DNA of 64,000 nucleotides from an uncultured Pirellula sp. (GCA_903892355.1 CAITIE010000119.1:39059-103058); one strand, 5' to 3'; counted from the first letter of the stretch, positions 1-9,449 are shown. The notes: generated by a model not told the origin, from the letters alone. Translations and numbers: made by a program.

Positions 1-708
1 TCGCTCAACGTGGTATCGAGTTGGTGGAAGGATGAAGCGGAAAAGTATGCGGTCGAGTTCGAGCAGCACGATCGGCGGTATGATCGGACATCGGAATGGT
101 TGGATGTGGTCGACGCACTTTGGAGTCGGGATGGTGTCGACTACCAAGGAGATTTCTATCGACTTCGCGACTCCGTATTGCAACCTAAACCGTTGAGCAA
201 ACCTCGCCCGACGATCTATGCGGGGGGGGAGTCTGAAGCGGCAAAAGAGTTGATCTCGAGCAAGTGCGACGCATACGTCATGCACGGGGATTCTCCAGAG
301 CGTGTCGGAGAAAAGATTGCGGACATGAGGCGTCGGCGCGAGCGCCATGGATTGCCCCCAATGATTTTCGGGGTAGCTGGCTATTCCATTGTTCGTGGTA
401 GCGAGACTGAGTTAACTGCCGAGGTAACTCGAATTACCGACGTGCAGCAATCGAAGTCCGGGTATGAAAATTACCAACAGTGGCTTTCAGGCACCCAACT
501 CGATCGCTCGGTGAGCCTGGCGGATTATTCAGTTAGCAACCGCGGACTCCAGGCTGGTCTGTTAGGCACGCCGGCCCAGGTGCAGGATCAAGTCGCGGCG
601 TTTGAACGTGTCGGCGTGAATCTGCTGCTGTTGCAATGCAGCCCGCAACTCGAAGAGATGGAGCGGTTTTCAGAAGCGGTGATCACCCCGATGCGAGGGA
701 AGACCTAA
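1..708 (+). CDS. LLM-class flavin-dependent monooxygenase, SsuD-like (5' truncated)
   Basis: Reading frame 1 is open from the first base of the window, so the gene begins upstream. The GTG at 10 lies inside the protein. The visible 235 residues match the C-terminal part of the bacterial-luciferase-like, FMNH2-dependent monooxygenases that cleave alkanesulfonates (SsuD family). Typical signs are the NVVSSWW stretch at the very start, then YDRTSEWLDVVDALW, then GDFYRLRDSVLQPKP followed by RPTIYAGGESEAAKE, which form part of the flavin/substrate pocket in this family. The protein ends with the usual LGTPAQVQDQVAAFERVGVNLLLLQCSP region. It is probably cytosolic and dependent on a separate flavin reductase, none of which is visible here. 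The substrate cannot be told from sequence; other luciferase-like monooxygenases share these motifs. The gene stands alone on its strand relative to the aminotransferase that follows. Confidence 0.8.
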   Translation, partial: SLNVVSSWWKDEAEKYAVEFEQHDRRYDRTSEWLDVVDALWSRDGVDYQGDFYRLRDSVLQPKPLSKPRPTIYAGGESEAAKELISSKCDAYVMHGDSPERVGEKIADMRRRRERHGLPPMIFGVAGYSIVRGSETELTAEVTRITDVQQSKSGYENYQQWLSGTQLDRSVSLADYSVSNRGLQAGLLGTPAQVQDQVAAFERVGVNLLLLQCSPQLEEMERFSEAVITPMRGKT

Positions 709-756
709 TCGGTTTCCCCCGCGTGGATGTTGGAGTGTTCAGAGTTTTGAAGCGAA

Positions 757-1950
757 CTAGGCAGCTTGGCGGAAAGCGCCGCTGACATAGAACGATTCAA
801 TGCCTTCGACAACCGCGTCCTGTTCGCTTTCGGTCAGTTCAGGATAGACCGGAAGATGAAGGATTTCTCTTGCAGCAGCTTCGGTATGGGGCAAGCATCC
901 GAGACTGTATCCGAGGTCCGCAAAGCATTCTTGCATGTGGAGTGGAACAGGGTAGTAAATCTCGCAACCGATGCCTTGTTTGGCCAAGTGCTGTTTCAAA
1001 GCATCCCGGCGGCCGTAGGGTACCCGCACACCGTACTGATTCCAAACGTGCGTGGCTCGCTGGTCGTGGTATGGCAGCTGTAGCGTTTCGTGAAGCCGAG
1101 TGCTTTCGAAGAGAGCCGTATAGCGTTCGGCATGGTTTCGCCGGGCTGACGCATAAGCATCCAAGTGAGCGATCTTCACATTGAGGATTGCTGCTTGGAT
1201 GGTATCCAAGCGGCTATTGATTCCGAGCAACTTGTGGTAATAACGAGGTTGCATTCCGTGAGCAGCTAGCAAGCGAAGTTTCGCGGCGAGCGCGTCGTCG
1301 TTGCAGACGAGCATCCCACCATCACCCATCCCGCCAAGGTTTTTGGTTGGGTAGAAACTCAAGCAACCGGCGATCCCCCAGCTACCTGCAGGACGGCCAT
1401 CCCACGCGGCTCCAATCGCTTGGGCCGCATCCTCGATCACGGGTATTCCATGTTGCCCGGCGATCTCGCAAATCTGGTCCATCGGAGCGCACTGTCCGAA
1501 CAAGTGGACCGGAATAATAGCTCGCGTTCGGGATGTGATGCTCTCGCCGAGCGATTCGGGATCGATATTGTACGTTTCTGGATCGATGTCGACGAACACA
1601 GGTTCTGCCCCCAGCCGAGCAACAGCGCTGGCGGTGGCAAAGAACGTAAAGCTTGGAACAATCACTTCGTCCCCTGGTTGGATATCGAGCGCCATCAGCG
1701 CCAAAAGTAACGCATCACTACCAGATGCGCAACCGATCGCATGCTTCGTCTGACTGAGACCGGCGACGGTGCACTCGAGTTCTCCGACCTCGGGGCCGTG
1801 AAGGAACCGACCACTGTCGACAACCCTACCGACAGCTTCCATGATCTCGTCACGAAGAGGCCGATTCCCTCGCCCGACATCGAGCATGGGAACCGCTGTT
1901 GTCGGTGCCGATTGCTTTTCCGATGCTTGCGATGATTTATCCTTGCTCAT
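757..1950 (-). CDS. DegT/DnrJ/EryC1/StrS-family PLP aminotransferase
   Basis: A sugar aminotransferase of the DegT/DnrJ/EryC1/StrS family, which transfers an amino group from glutamate to a nucleotide-linked keto sugar in surface-glycan or natural-product pathways. Family signs in order: the N-terminal LDVGRGNRPLRDEI, the GCASGSDALLLALMALDI loop, the GDEVIVPSFTFFATASAV block, the PVFVDIDPETYNIDPESL block, HLFGQCAPMDQI, VIEDAAQAIGA, and the PLP lysine in SFYPTKNLGGMGDGG. The C-terminus carries the usual HVWNQYGVRV and LPVYPELTESEQ motifs. The open frame continues upstream to 2004, but the start at 1950 (MSKDKSSQ) is preferred because a G-rich ribosome-binding stretch precedes it and a 14-bp tandem repeat occupies the upstream part. 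No glycan genes adjoin it, so the sugar is unknown. Confidence 0.88.
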   Translation of the reverse strand: MSKDKSSQASEKQSAPTTAVPMLDVGRGNRPLRDEIMEAVGRVVDSGRFLHGPEVGELECTVAGLSQTKHAIGCASGSDALLLALMALDIQPGDEVIVPSFTFFATASAVARLGAEPVFVDIDPETYNIDPESLGESITSRTRAIIPVHLFGQCAPMDQICEIAGQHGIPVIEDAAQAIGAAWDGRPAGSWGIAGCLSFYPTKNLGGMGDGGMLVCNDDALAAKLRLLAAHGMQPRYYHKLLGINSRLDTIQAAILNVKIAHLDAYASARRNHAERYTALFESTRLHETLQLPYHDQRATHVWNQYGVRVPYGRRDALKQHLAKQGIGCEIYYPVPLHMQECFADLGYSLGCLPHTEAAAREILHLPVYPELTESEQDAVVEGIESFYVSGAFRQAA

Positions 1951-1974
1951 CCCAACCCCCATCCTTGGTTTGCT

Positions 1975-2016
1975 AGCGTTTGAAGTGCAGCGTTTGTAGT
2001 GCAACGGTTGAAGTGT
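1975..2016. repeat. 14-bp direct repeat, three imperfect copies
   Basis: Three head-to-tail copies of AGCGTTTGAAGTGC: 1975-1988, 1989-2002 (one mismatch) and 2003-2016 (three mismatches). They lie just upstream of the preferred start of the aminotransferase on the minus strand, which supports treating this stretch as untranslated. They could be a slippage product or a binding-site array; nothing in the sequence decides. Confidence 0.75.
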
Positions 2017-2238
2017 TCCGGCACCACGTAACGTGGACCGTGGAGGTTACCCATTGGTGGGAGAGTGGGTCAAGTCGGATCGGGTGGGATTTCGGGGCGC
2101 AGTCGCGGTCAGTTCCGCTTGCGTCGCCCGCTGGAAATCATGTACATCCTTCCCTGATTGTCCATTTTCACCGCTGGTCATATTCAACAATGTCCAGTTT
2201 GAACGTTTGTTCCTTTCGCTGAAGCTTGCTGTATCGGC

Positions 2239-3231
2239 ATGACAGATAACCCAACACAATCGAATCGTCGATGGGCGCTGCGGGTATGTAGCGTTTGCAT
2301 GATTGTATGGGGGGCGTGGATCGGCGGAGCGAGGGAATCTTTAGGACAATCTCTTTCTGGTTCAACGGCGAGGACTCAGACAACGACTGGAGCGGGTCCT
2401 CGAGAGAGCGTGATTGGGAGAGCGCTTCGGAATCGTGACGGCGGTGCGGCCAAGCAAGCGGTTCGAGAGAATCTATCCGCAACGAACGCGGAGGACTCCG
2501 ATCCAAAGAGTGCCGATGAATTGACGAAGACGCTGCTTGGCGGTCCGGACTTGTGGTTGAGTCCGAAAGGCTTGACCAGTTCCATGCAGATCGTCGCTCT
2601 TTTGACGATTCTGAGTGTGGCTCCGGCGATTCTTTTGATGACGACCTGCTACATACGTGTCATCGTCGTCTTTGGATTGCTCAAGCAAGCGATGGGGACA
2701 CAACAGTTGCCACCTAGTCAGGTGATCACGGCGATTTCGATCTTCATTACTATCTTTGTCATGGGTCCGGTATGGACATCGGTATACACCGATGCGATCG
2801 AGCCGTACACGGCGGAGGGAAGTAGCATGACAACGAGTGAGGCGTGGGATCGCGGTGTTGCACCGATACGTCAGTTTATGTCGCGTCAGATCGCGATGGC
2901 CAACAATTACGATGATGTCCATTTGTTTTACAGTCGCTACGCGCCCAGTAGTCCCACCCCAAAGAACTTTGACGAGGTTCCGTTGCAGGTCCTGTTGCCC
3001 GCGTACATGCTGAGCGAGCTGAAGACCGCCTTCATGATGGGCTTCCAAATCTATTTGCCATTTCTGATCTTGGATATCGTCATCGCGTCGGTCACCGTTT
3101 CGATGGGGATGATGATGTTGCCACCAGCGATGATTTCGATGCCATTCAAGCTACTGTTGTTTGTGTTGGTTGATGGCTGGAGATTGGTGGTGCAAATGCT
3201 GCTGGACAGCTTTGGTACCTTGCCGGTCTAA
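2239..3231 (+). CDS. fliP: Flagellar type III export protein FliP
   Basis: FliP forms the core of the FliPQR export gate in the inner membrane, through which flagellar rod, hook and filament proteins pass. The 330-residue protein has an N-terminal hydrophobic signal (about residues 13-37), as is normal for FliP, then about 75 residues of poorly conserved linker, longer than usual. The FliP domain runs from about residue 110 to the end. The hallmark [20 protein letters not shown] lies at about 140-159, followed by [14 protein letters not shown] and the late [21 protein letters not shown] and [14 protein letters not shown] membrane segments. It is the first gene of fliP-fliQ-fliR-flhB; 40 bp separate it from fliQ. 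Identification is firm. No flagellar sigma-28 or sigma-54 promoter was recognised in the 234 bp upstream of the start. Confidence 0.95.
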   Translation: MTDNPTQSNRRWALRVCSVCMIVWGAWIGGARESLGQSLSGSTARTQTTTGAGPRESVIGRALRNRDGGAAKQAVRENLSATNAEDSDPKSADELTKTLLGGPDLWLSPKGLTSSMQIVALLTILSVAPAILLMTTCYIRVIVVFGLLKQAMGTQQLPPSQVITAISIFITIFVMGPVWTSVYTDAIEPYTAEGSSMTTSEAWDRGVAPIRQFMSRQIAMANNYDDVHLFYSRYAPSSPTPKNFDEVPLQVLLPAYMLSELKTAFMMGFQIYLPFLILDIVIASVTVSMGMMMLPPAMISMPFKLLLFVLVDGWRLVVQMLLDSFGTLPV

Positions 3232-3271
3232 CAAATTCAGTCGCGAGTCGCCTAATAAGGAATCCCATCGC

Positions 3272-3547
3272 ATGGTTGTGCAAGACGCAGTCGATTTGGT
3301 ACGCAACGCGATCATGATGTCGTTGATTATCGGGGCGCCATTGCTCGTGATCGGAATGCTTGTGGGATTGGCGATCGGTTTGATCCAGGCTCTCACGCAG
3401 ATCCAAGATCAAACGGTTAGTACGGTACCGAAACTCGTTGCGATGACTATCGCCATTGCGTTGGCACTTCCATGGATGACCGATCAAATGCTAGAGTATT
3501 CCCGCAACTTGATACGAGACATTCCAGCGTTGGTATCCCCCCGATAA
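3272..3547 (+). CDS. fliQ: Flagellar type III export protein FliQ
   Basis: FliQ is the small two-helix subunit of the FliPQR export gate. The 91-residue length is typical. The start at 3272 (MVVQDAVDLVRNAI) matches the usual FliQ N-terminus; the frame is open back to 3161, but that extension overlaps fliP and encodes unrelated sequence. Two membrane helices are visible, IMMSLIIGAPLLVIGMLVGL and VAMTIAIALALPWM, separated by the conserved IGLIQALTQIQDQTVSTVPK loop. A GATAAGG ending overlapping the stop recurs 19 bp downstream, just before fliR. It is the second gene of the fliPQR-flhB cluster and almost certainly cotranscribed. Confidence 0.95.
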   Translation: MVVQDAVDLVRNAIMMSLIIGAPLLVIGMLVGLAIGLIQALTQIQDQTVSTVPKLVAMTIAIALALPWMTDQMLEYSRNLIRDIPALVSPR

Positions 3548-3576
3548 GGCAATCGTAGAGGGATAAGGGATCCAAC

Positions 3577-4431
3577 ATGGGCATCCTCGATTCGGTTTCG
3601 TCGACATTGTTCGGCCCGGTATGGACCTTTCTTTGCGTTTTGTGTCGTATTGGTCCTGTCTTGGCGATGATGCCACCGGTTCAGGGGGCAATGATTCCCA
3701 ATCGTGTGAAGGTGATGCTGGCGTTGATGATTTCCGCTTCGCTGTCACCGATGGTGTGGTCTCAGACGTCGGATATGCCTCTTCACCTATTTGATTTGGT
3801 GGTAGCCCTTGCGAAAGAAATGCTGCTAGGTGCATTGTTTGGCACTTCGGTGATGTTGGTAATGGCTTGCTTGCAGGTAGGTGGTCAAGTCATCAGTTCG
3901 CTAAGCAGCATGGAAATGGCGCAGGCGGCGGATCCATCGACCCAGGAGACGGTTTCTGTAATCCAGCAGTTGATGTCCCTTTTTTCGATGGCGATGTTTG
4001 TTCTGTTGGGTGGTCATCGGATCATGATTGGCGCGTGTTTGGACAGTTTTGCCTTCTATCATGCCGGTGAGGTGTTGGCCGAAGCAGATTGGTTGATGCA
4101 CCTGCATGAGTTTGTCGGGCATGGTTTTTCGGTGGGCCTTCGAGCATCGGCACCAGCTGCGATCGCACTGCTACTAGCCAATTTTGTGACGGCGCTGATC
4201 GGCCGCACGCTACCTCAATTGAACATTATGGCGGTCGGGTTCAACATCAATGTGCTGGTAATGATGTTAGTGTTGGGACTGACGGTGGCAAGTGTCGGCT
4301 GGGTTTTTCAGAACGAGCTTGCCGAGTGGGTTGAACGGACCGTGGATTTGTTTCCTCGCGCGGTCGCACACGGCCTGCAGGACCCGGTTCCAAGCATGCA
4401 TTCGGAAAGGCTAGCGTTCCGGAATGGCTGA
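3577..4431 (+). CDS. fliR: Flagellar type III export protein FliR
   Basis: FliR completes the export gate with FliP and FliQ and is the largest of the three in membrane span. The 284 residues have the FliR layout: an N-terminal FLCVLCRIGPVLAMMPPVQG segment, PNRVKVMLALMISASLSPMV, LFGTSVMLVMACLQVGGQVI, the characteristic QAADPSTQETVSVIQQLMSL region, and the late LPQLNIMAVGFNINVLVMML segment, which is a good family signature. The last 8 bp overlap the start of flhB, so translation of the two is probably coupled. A short extension after the last membrane helix (about 25 residues, PRAVAHGLQDPVPSMHSERL) is polar and may interact with FlhB. Confidence 0.93.
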   Translation: MGILDSVSSTLFGPVWTFLCVLCRIGPVLAMMPPVQGAMIPNRVKVMLALMISASLSPMVWSQTSDMPLHLFDLVVALAKEMLLGALFGTSVMLVMACLQVGGQVISSLSSMEMAQAADPSTQETVSVIQQLMSLFSMAMFVLLGGHRIMIGACLDSFAFYHAGEVLAEADWLMHLHEFVGHGFSVGLRASAPAAIALLLANFVTALIGRTLPQLNIMAVGFNINVLVMMLVLGLTVASVGWVFQNELAEWVERTVDLFPRAVAHGLQDPVPSMHSERLAFRNG

Positions 4432-5512
4432 TTCGGCGGGTGATAAGAAGCATGAAGCGACCGAGTATCGCCGCCGAAAAGCGCGCGAGGAGGGGAATGT
4501 TGCGCGCAGCCAAGACCTCGGTTCGGCAGCGCTGCTGTTGGTCGGTGTGATCTTGCTCGATACGACCGGTCCTGGCATCTTCCAAGCTTTGTCAGAGATC
4601 CTGAGAGAGCAACTGCGAGAACCGTATGATTGGGCGACCGATCCGCGTACGTGGATGAATCGAATGCTTTTGATAGCCTCGAAAAGCTCCCTCGCCTTGC
4701 TGCCATTGTTTGGCGGTGTGCTACTGACCTCCATCTTGGTGCACTACGCACAAGTCGGCTCGTTATGGCTGCCAGATAAACTGATACCCGATTGGAACCG
4801 AATCAATCCTCTGAGTGGATTGCAGCGGATTTTTTCCATCCTGAATGCATCGCGATTAGGATTCGGATTGATCAAAATTGGATTGGTGGTAGGGTTGCTC
4901 GCGATGGGGGTGTGGTCGCGTTGGGATGAGATCCTGGCGCTCGGAGGGGCAAGCCTTGAAACTGTCTCGCAGTTTGTATGGCAGACCATGATCTCGTTGT
5001 GTCGCACGGTTGCTGTGGCGCTTTTGATTTTGTCGGTGGTCGATTATGCCATTCAGCGATGGAAGTATGAGCAGGATTTGCGCATGACGGATGAGGAGAT
5101 GCGTGAAGAGTACAAAATGACCCAAGGGGATCCGCATACAAAAGCGCGTCGCCGACGTGTTCAGCGGGAATTAGCGAACCAGCGATTGAACTCGGATGTA
5201 CCCAAAGCGGACGTAGTAGTTACCAACCCAACAGAGTTGGCGATTGCACTCAAATACGATCCATTGACGATGAAGGCGCCGATCGTGCTTGCCAAAGGGG
5301 CGAACCTCGTCGCGGCTCGTATCCGTAAGATCGCCCTCCAGCACGGAATTCCGATCGTCGAACGCAAGCCGCTAGCACAAGCGTTGTTCAAACAAGTGGA
5401 TATTGGCAAGCCGATTCCGGTGACCGAGTATGCAGCGGTCGCTGAAGTGCTGAAATATGTATACCAAGTGCAAGGCCGTAAGTTGCCGGATCTCGAACGG
5501 ATGGCGAGTTAA
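4424..5512 (+). CDS. flhB: Flagellar export switch protein FlhB
   Basis: FlhB controls the order of export through the gate. The 362 residues show the N-terminal charged DKKHEATEYRRRKAREEGNV motif, four hydrophobic segments within about residues 33-210, the cytoplasmic MTDEEMREEYKMTQGDPHTK linker, and the C-terminal FlhB-C domain. The self-cleavage site is N268-P269-T270-E271: the Asn and Pro needed for Asn cyclisation are present, but the fourth residue is Glu instead of the usual His of NPTH. The tail after it (VVVTNPTELAIALKYDP, then APIVLAKGANLVAARIRKIA and GIPIVERKPLAQALF) is standard. It overlaps fliR by 8 bp and closes the cluster; 206 bp of apparently non-coding DNA follow. Confidence 0.94.
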   Translation: MADSAGDKKHEATEYRRRKAREEGNVARSQDLGSAALLLVGVILLDTTGPGIFQALSEILREQLREPYDWATDPRTWMNRMLLIASKSSLALLPLFGGVLLTSILVHYAQVGSLWLPDKLIPDWNRINPLSGLQRIFSILNASRLGFGLIKIGLVVGLLAMGVWSRWDEILALGGASLETVSQFVWQTMISLCRTVAVALLILSVVDYAIQRWKYEQDLRMTDEEMREEYKMTQGDPHTKARRRRVQRELANQRLNSDVPKADVVVTNPTELAIALKYDPLTMKAPIVLAKGANLVAARIRKIALQHGIPIVERKPLAQALFKQVDIGKPIPVTEYAAVAEVLKYVYQVQGRKLPDLERMAS

Positions 5513-5718
5513 TGCTCGCTAGCCATGGGCGGGACGTCGATCGCTGATATTCCTTTCCTCACAACAACCCGCCGGAATATTTTCCCTAGAACCTACAACG
5601 CGACCGCTGCGAGGTTCTATTCTTGCGATTCGATCGCCTCGAATAGATACGGGGCTTGTTTCGGATACAATCGTCTCGTCGTTAGACTCATGCTCCAAAC
5701 GTCGAGGTACGAAGTCCC

Positions 5719-6912
5719 ATGAATATTGCTATTCCATCAAAACACACGGCGCTCGTTCAGAGCGCACAGGCCCAATCGTTGCGAATCGCAAGCTCCATTG
5801 CGATCCTGGTTATTTGCATTTGCTCATCAGCGGTAAGCTGGTCCCAAGAGCGATGGACGGTGGAGCAAGCGAAAAAGTGGCAGGAAGAACGAGGTTGGTT
5901 GGTGGGTGCAAACTACCTCCCCGCGTATGCGATCAACCAACTTGAGATGTGGCAGATTGGTACCTACGATCCTGAGCGCATCGACAAAGAGCTAGGCTGG
6001 GCGCAAAGCCTCGGATTCAATTCCATGCGAGTCTTTCTGCATGATCTTTTGTGGACCGGTGACGGAAAGGATTTGACTGAGCGCATGGATCAGTTCCTTG
6101 CGATAGCTGCCAAGCATAAGATCGGGATCGTTTTCGTCCCCTTCGACTCGGTGTGGGATCCGCAGCCTGTTGCAGGCAAGCAACGAGATCCTAAGCGAGG
6201 AGTTCACAATAGTGGTTGGGTGCAGAGCCCGGGAGCATCGATCCTTGGGGATCCTGCAAAGCATGTCATGATGAAGCCTTACTTGCAGGGTATCCTTCGT
6301 CGGTTCAAGGACGATCCGCGGATTCAGGCTTGGGATTTGGTCAATGAACTCGATAACGACAATGCAAATAGCTATGGCCGCGATGGAACGAAGACCGAAT
6401 TGCCCAATAAGGCTGAGATGGGAACATTGTTCGCAAAGAGGTGCTTTGAGTGGGCGAGGGAAGTCAACCCTTCGCAGCCGCTAACATGCGGCGTTTGGAT
6501 CGGACTTTGGGAGGATGAGAGCAAGCTGAGTCCCATGGAAAAATTATGCCTAGAGCAGTCCGACATCATCACGTTCCATAATTATGGAGACGGAGAAAGC
6601 TTGAAGCGAGCTGTCAAGTCATTGAGCCGATACGATCGGCCTGTCCTATGCACCGAGTATATGGCGCGAGGCAATAATAGCTTGTTCGACCCCAACTTGC
6701 AGGTTCTCAAGGATCTCAATGTTGGTGCTCACAACTGGGGATTTGTCGATGGCAAGAGCCAAACCATTTATCCATGGGACAGCTGGCAGAAGCCCTATGA
6801 CAAAGAACCCGAGTTGTGGTTCCACGACATCTTCCGACGCGATGGCACACCCTACCGTGAGAGTGAAGTGGAGTACATTCGCGGTGTTGTCATAGGCAAA
6901 AAGAAAAAGTAG
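5719..6912 (+). CDS. Secreted GH5-like glycoside hydrolase
   Basis: A 397-residue exported protein with a TIM-barrel cellulase/mannanase-like fold. A signal peptide covers about residues 21-43 (hydrophobic SIAILVICICSSAVSW). Barrel signs follow: GANYLPAYAINQLEMW, LGFNSMRVFLHDLLW and IGIVFVPFDSVWD. The probable acid/base glutamate is E210 in WDLVNELDND after beta-4, and the probable nucleophile is E313 in PVLCTEYMARG after beta-7, with FHNYGDGE between them, matching the clan GH-A arrangement. The substrate cannot be read from sequence; related planctomycete proteins are variously called cellulase or xylanase. It ends 22 bp before the convergent PHP-domain gene. A TACAAT -10-like box at 5666-5671 precedes it, but no matching -35 was seen. 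Confidence 0.8.
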   Translation: MNIAIPSKHTALVQSAQAQSLRIASSIAILVICICSSAVSWSQERWTVEQAKKWQEERGWLVGANYLPAYAINQLEMWQIGTYDPERIDKELGWAQSLGFNSMRVFLHDLLWTGDGKDLTERMDQFLAIAAKHKIGIVFVPFDSVWDPQPVAGKQRDPKRGVHNSGWVQSPGASILGDPAKHVMMKPYLQGILRRFKDDPRIQAWDLVNELDNDNANSYGRDGTKTELPNKAEMGTLFAKRCFEWAREVNPSQPLTCGVWIGLWEDESKLSPMEKLCLEQSDIITFHNYGDGESLKRAVKSLSRYDRPVLCTEYMARGNNSLFDPNLQVLKDLNVGAHNWGFVDGKSQTIYPWDSWQKPYDKEPELWFHDIFRRDGTPYRESEVEYIRGVVIGKKKK

Positions 6913-6934
6913 ACGATCGGAAATCGGGGGCTAG

Positions 6935-8269
6935 TTATTCGGCCGGCACCATCGTGAATGGTTGCGTCCAGGCTTGTTGCTTTTGATCATCGAACACAGG
7001 ATCGACAGGTGCGAGGCTGCTGGTGACAACGGCCCGCACGATGGTCTCCCCATCTTTGAGTGTGTACGACGACGAGAGCTCCTGTGTCGCGAGCCCGACA
7101 CGACCGATTTCTTCGGGTTCGCCGCTAGTGGTCGTTACCAGGTATTCCGTCCAATAGGTAGCCCCGGGCGCCGGTTCGATCGTCACGGATAACTTCTTCG
7201 CGGCCGCGTCCCATTGTATATCGCTCAAGGTGGCTCCGCTGGAGGAATAGAAGTCCCCGGCTTTCATGGCGCGGATTAGGTGTTCAGGTGTTAGGTACTC
7301 GGCCCGTACCATGACCCAGCCTCGGCCTGGTCGACTCCCTGGCTTGCCGTGGTACTCATGGCTATCGTCCGTAGCAACACCCATCAATAGGCTACCGCCG
7401 AGCTTGTTGACTCGCAGGTGATTCGCAAGATCCCACATGCGTTCGACCCCTGGGTTTTTGGCGTCGCCTCGATGGTTCACACCAGGGTGGCCGTTATAGA
7501 CTTCGAAGAATCGTTCCGACATGACTGCTGCGAGGTCCTCGAAGGTGATCCCATAACCAAAATTGGGATGGTTCAGGTGTGGCAGTATTTCACGACCTTT
7601 GGCCTTTTCCTGTTCCAAGACCGATCTCAAATTGTTTTCCATCACTTCTCGAACTGTCTTGCCACCGAGCGGCTGAATGACTTCGTCCAAATTGGTAGCA
7701 TTCATATGCACCGGTTTTCCATCGGCGCGATCGGTGATTTCTTCAGAGGGGATCAAGATAAATTCACCGCGTTGTTCGAGAAGGTAGCGGTATTCGTCGA
7801 GCGGCTTGAGGCGTACTTGGTACGAGTCTGTACCTTCCTCGCCACGCGTCTCAACCCAGCTTCCTCCGAACCGAGCGCGGTACTTTTCAAGGGCGTTAGC
7901 GGCTCCGCGCGAGGCCAACGCACTTTGCTTCATCCATCGCTGGCCTTCCTGAAGAAGGTTGTGATCGGAAATCGCTAAAAAATTGTAGTTTCGTTCGCGG
8001 TACCATTCGGAGATCATCTCTGGGAAGTCGTTCCCGTCACTCCACAGGGAGTGGGTGTGCAAATTGCCTTTCCACCAACGGGCGACCGGCGTGTTCGGGA
8101 CCGGGTCATGGGGGGCTGCGACGGTTTCGGAGTTCGCTGTGGATTGAAAGAACGCATGCACGAGAGTCGGTGAGCCACTTAACCCTACGAAGAATCCGGA
8201 GAGCAAGCAGTACCAGAAGTGTCTGGAATGCAACGCGATGGGACCGACCGATACTCGTTGATGACGCAT
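6935..8269 (-). CDS. Exported PHP-domain metal-dependent phosphoesterase-like protein
   Basis: A PHP (polymerase and histidinol phosphatase) domain protein of 444 residues. The first metal-binding motif is LHTHSLWSDG; the second is AISDHN; later His/Asp ligands are plausible at LPHLNHPNFGYG and VATDDSHEYHG. After the PHP domain comes about 90 residues of beta-rich sequence containing YLVTTTSGEPEEIGRV, probably a small accessory domain. The start at 8269 (MRHQRVSV) is chosen because a hydrophobic signal (FWYCLLSGFFVGLSGSPTLV) begins shortly after it. The frame stays open to 8389, but that extension is not signal-like. Export suggests an envelope phosphoesterase or hydrolase; the substrate is unknown. 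It converges with the GH5-like gene. Confidence 0.8.
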   Translation of the reverse strand: MRHQRVSVGPIALHSRHFWYCLLSGFFVGLSGSPTLVHAFFQSTANSETVAAPHDPVPNTPVARWWKGNLHTHSLWSDGNDFPEMISEWYRERNYNFLAISDHNLLQEGQRWMKQSALASRGAANALEKYRARFGGSWVETRGEEGTDSYQVRLKPLDEYRYLLEQRGEFILIPSEEITDRADGKPVHMNATNLDEVIQPLGGKTVREVMENNLRSVLEQEKAKGREILPHLNHPNFGYGITFEDLAAVMSERFFEVYNGHPGVNHRGDAKNPGVERMWDLANHLRVNKLGGSLLMGVATDDSHEYHGKPGSRPGRGWVMVRAEYLTPEHLIRAMKAGDFYSSSGATLSDIQWDAAAKKLSVTIEPAPGATYWTEYLVTTTSGEPEEIGRVGLATQELSSSYTLKDGETIVRAVVTSSLAPVDPVFDDQKQQAWTQPFTMVPAE

Positions 8270-8444
8270 GCTGATGACTCCGTTGCCTCTGCATGGAACA
8301 GGGCAATGACCATGAATGGCAGGTAGAAAGTTAGGGTAGGTATCTAACGAACGCTTATTGTAACCAAGCCACTCGCGGCGCGGGATCACCCTTCCCCGAG
8401 CGATAGAAGTTGGCTTGAAGAAGTTCGTGTGAAGAATCGTGTCG

Positions 8445-9278
8445 CTACGCTTTGGGCCGTCGCAGGAGTCTCAGTCCGCGGAATACGAGCGTCGCCGAGC
8501 CCAAGAGTATGAACGTGCTAGGTTCTGGGACTGAGGCCAAGTTCGACTCGAGTTTGATCGCTCCGATCAACGCGTTGGCTTGGGCGCTTGTCGTGTTATC
8601 CCCGAAAAAAATGTAGTTCGAGAGCGTGTAAGGTTGTGAGCTTTCGTACGACCTTAGATTGCCCGTCAAGAGTTGGTTGGCTCCTTGGTTGAGCGTGTAG
8701 TTGTCGTTGACGATCCGAAGTTTGTATTCCTGGGATAGGACGGTGTCAAATGCGATACCTTCACCATGAGTGAACCCGGCATTTTGCGCCCATATTTCAT
8801 TTTGCCAGAATCCTAGTTCGATTCCTTTGGCATCGCTCCCGAGCAGAATCACGGAAAATCCAGCGCGATTGTTGGACGTATGCGATTCTCCGGTGAGTGC
8901 TAGTGAGAACGAAAGCTCGAAGCCGTTGGCTCGATCGAGCGAAGGGAAGGCGGGGTTCTTGAGTGCGGTGGTTGGGATGACGTTGTAATTGCTATAGCCG
9001 GCCCTTGTGGCTCCATCGGTGACCAGTCGTACGCCACCGGCGACACTTGTTTGGGATGCCCCTGTGATCGAATCGAAGCCGTACACAAGCCATGGCTCCG
9101 CCGAAGGAAGCCCTGAGCCGGAATAGAGCGTTACCAGTTCCGCGTGGGCCGACGGTTCGATGGCAGCAACGAGAATCAACGGGAATGCGAGATAGCTCAA
9201 TACGCACTGGATCCGCAGGCGGACCTCGCGCTGAAGGAAATGCCAAGGAGCGAATCGTCGAAGGTTAGATCGGTTCAT
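8445..9278 (-). CDS. PEP-CTERM sorting-signal protein
   Basis: A 277-residue exported protein ending in a PEP-CTERM sorting tag: VPEPSTFILLGSATLV (short hydrophobic helix) followed by the basic RGLRLLRRPKA tail. Such tags are recognised by an exosortase, which processes the protein at the membrane. A signal peptide is present (about residues 25-46, ending near AHA). The body (about 47-245) is beta-strand-like and rich in Asn, Thr and Ser, with FELSFSLALTGESHTSNNRA and IELGFWQNEIW, reminiscent of lectin/concanavalin-like folds. No exosortase or glycan cluster is beside it. Its role is unknown; surface or matrix location is an inference from the tag. Confidence 0.85.
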   Translation of the reverse strand: MNRSNLRRFAPWHFLQREVRLRIQCVLSYLAFPLILVAAIEPSAHAELVTLYSGSGLPSAEPWLVYGFDSITGASQTSVAGGVRLVTDGATRAGYSNYNVIPTTALKNPAFPSLDRANGFELSFSLALTGESHTSNNRAGFSVILLGSDAKGIELGFWQNEIWAQNAGFTHGEGIAFDTVLSQEYKLRIVNDNYTLNQGANQLLTGNLRSYESSQPYTLSNYIFFGDNTTSAQANALIGAIKLESNLASVPEPSTFILLGSATLVFRGLRLLRRPKA

Positions 9279-9449
9279 AAGGTTGCCAAAGAGGTAGCAG
9301 CTGTGGAGCGTTTGCGATCTCTTGGCGAAAACAAGATGGCAACGCTTCTTCTAGTTTAGTTCAAAGAAACGGGAGTCCAACGGCTTAAAATAATTCGCGT
9401 CTATCTCCATGAAATTACCGGTATTCGGATCCGGTTGCCGGCGGTCGAC

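Noticed and set aside
3161..3271. Extended N-terminus for FliQ.
   Set aside because: It overlaps fliP in another frame and does not resemble FliQ, which begins at 3272.
5525..5722. A 65-codon plus-strand frame between flhB and the GH5-like gene.
   Set aside because: No ribosome site, no family likeness, and it overlaps the start of the next gene; the stretch looks like a leader.
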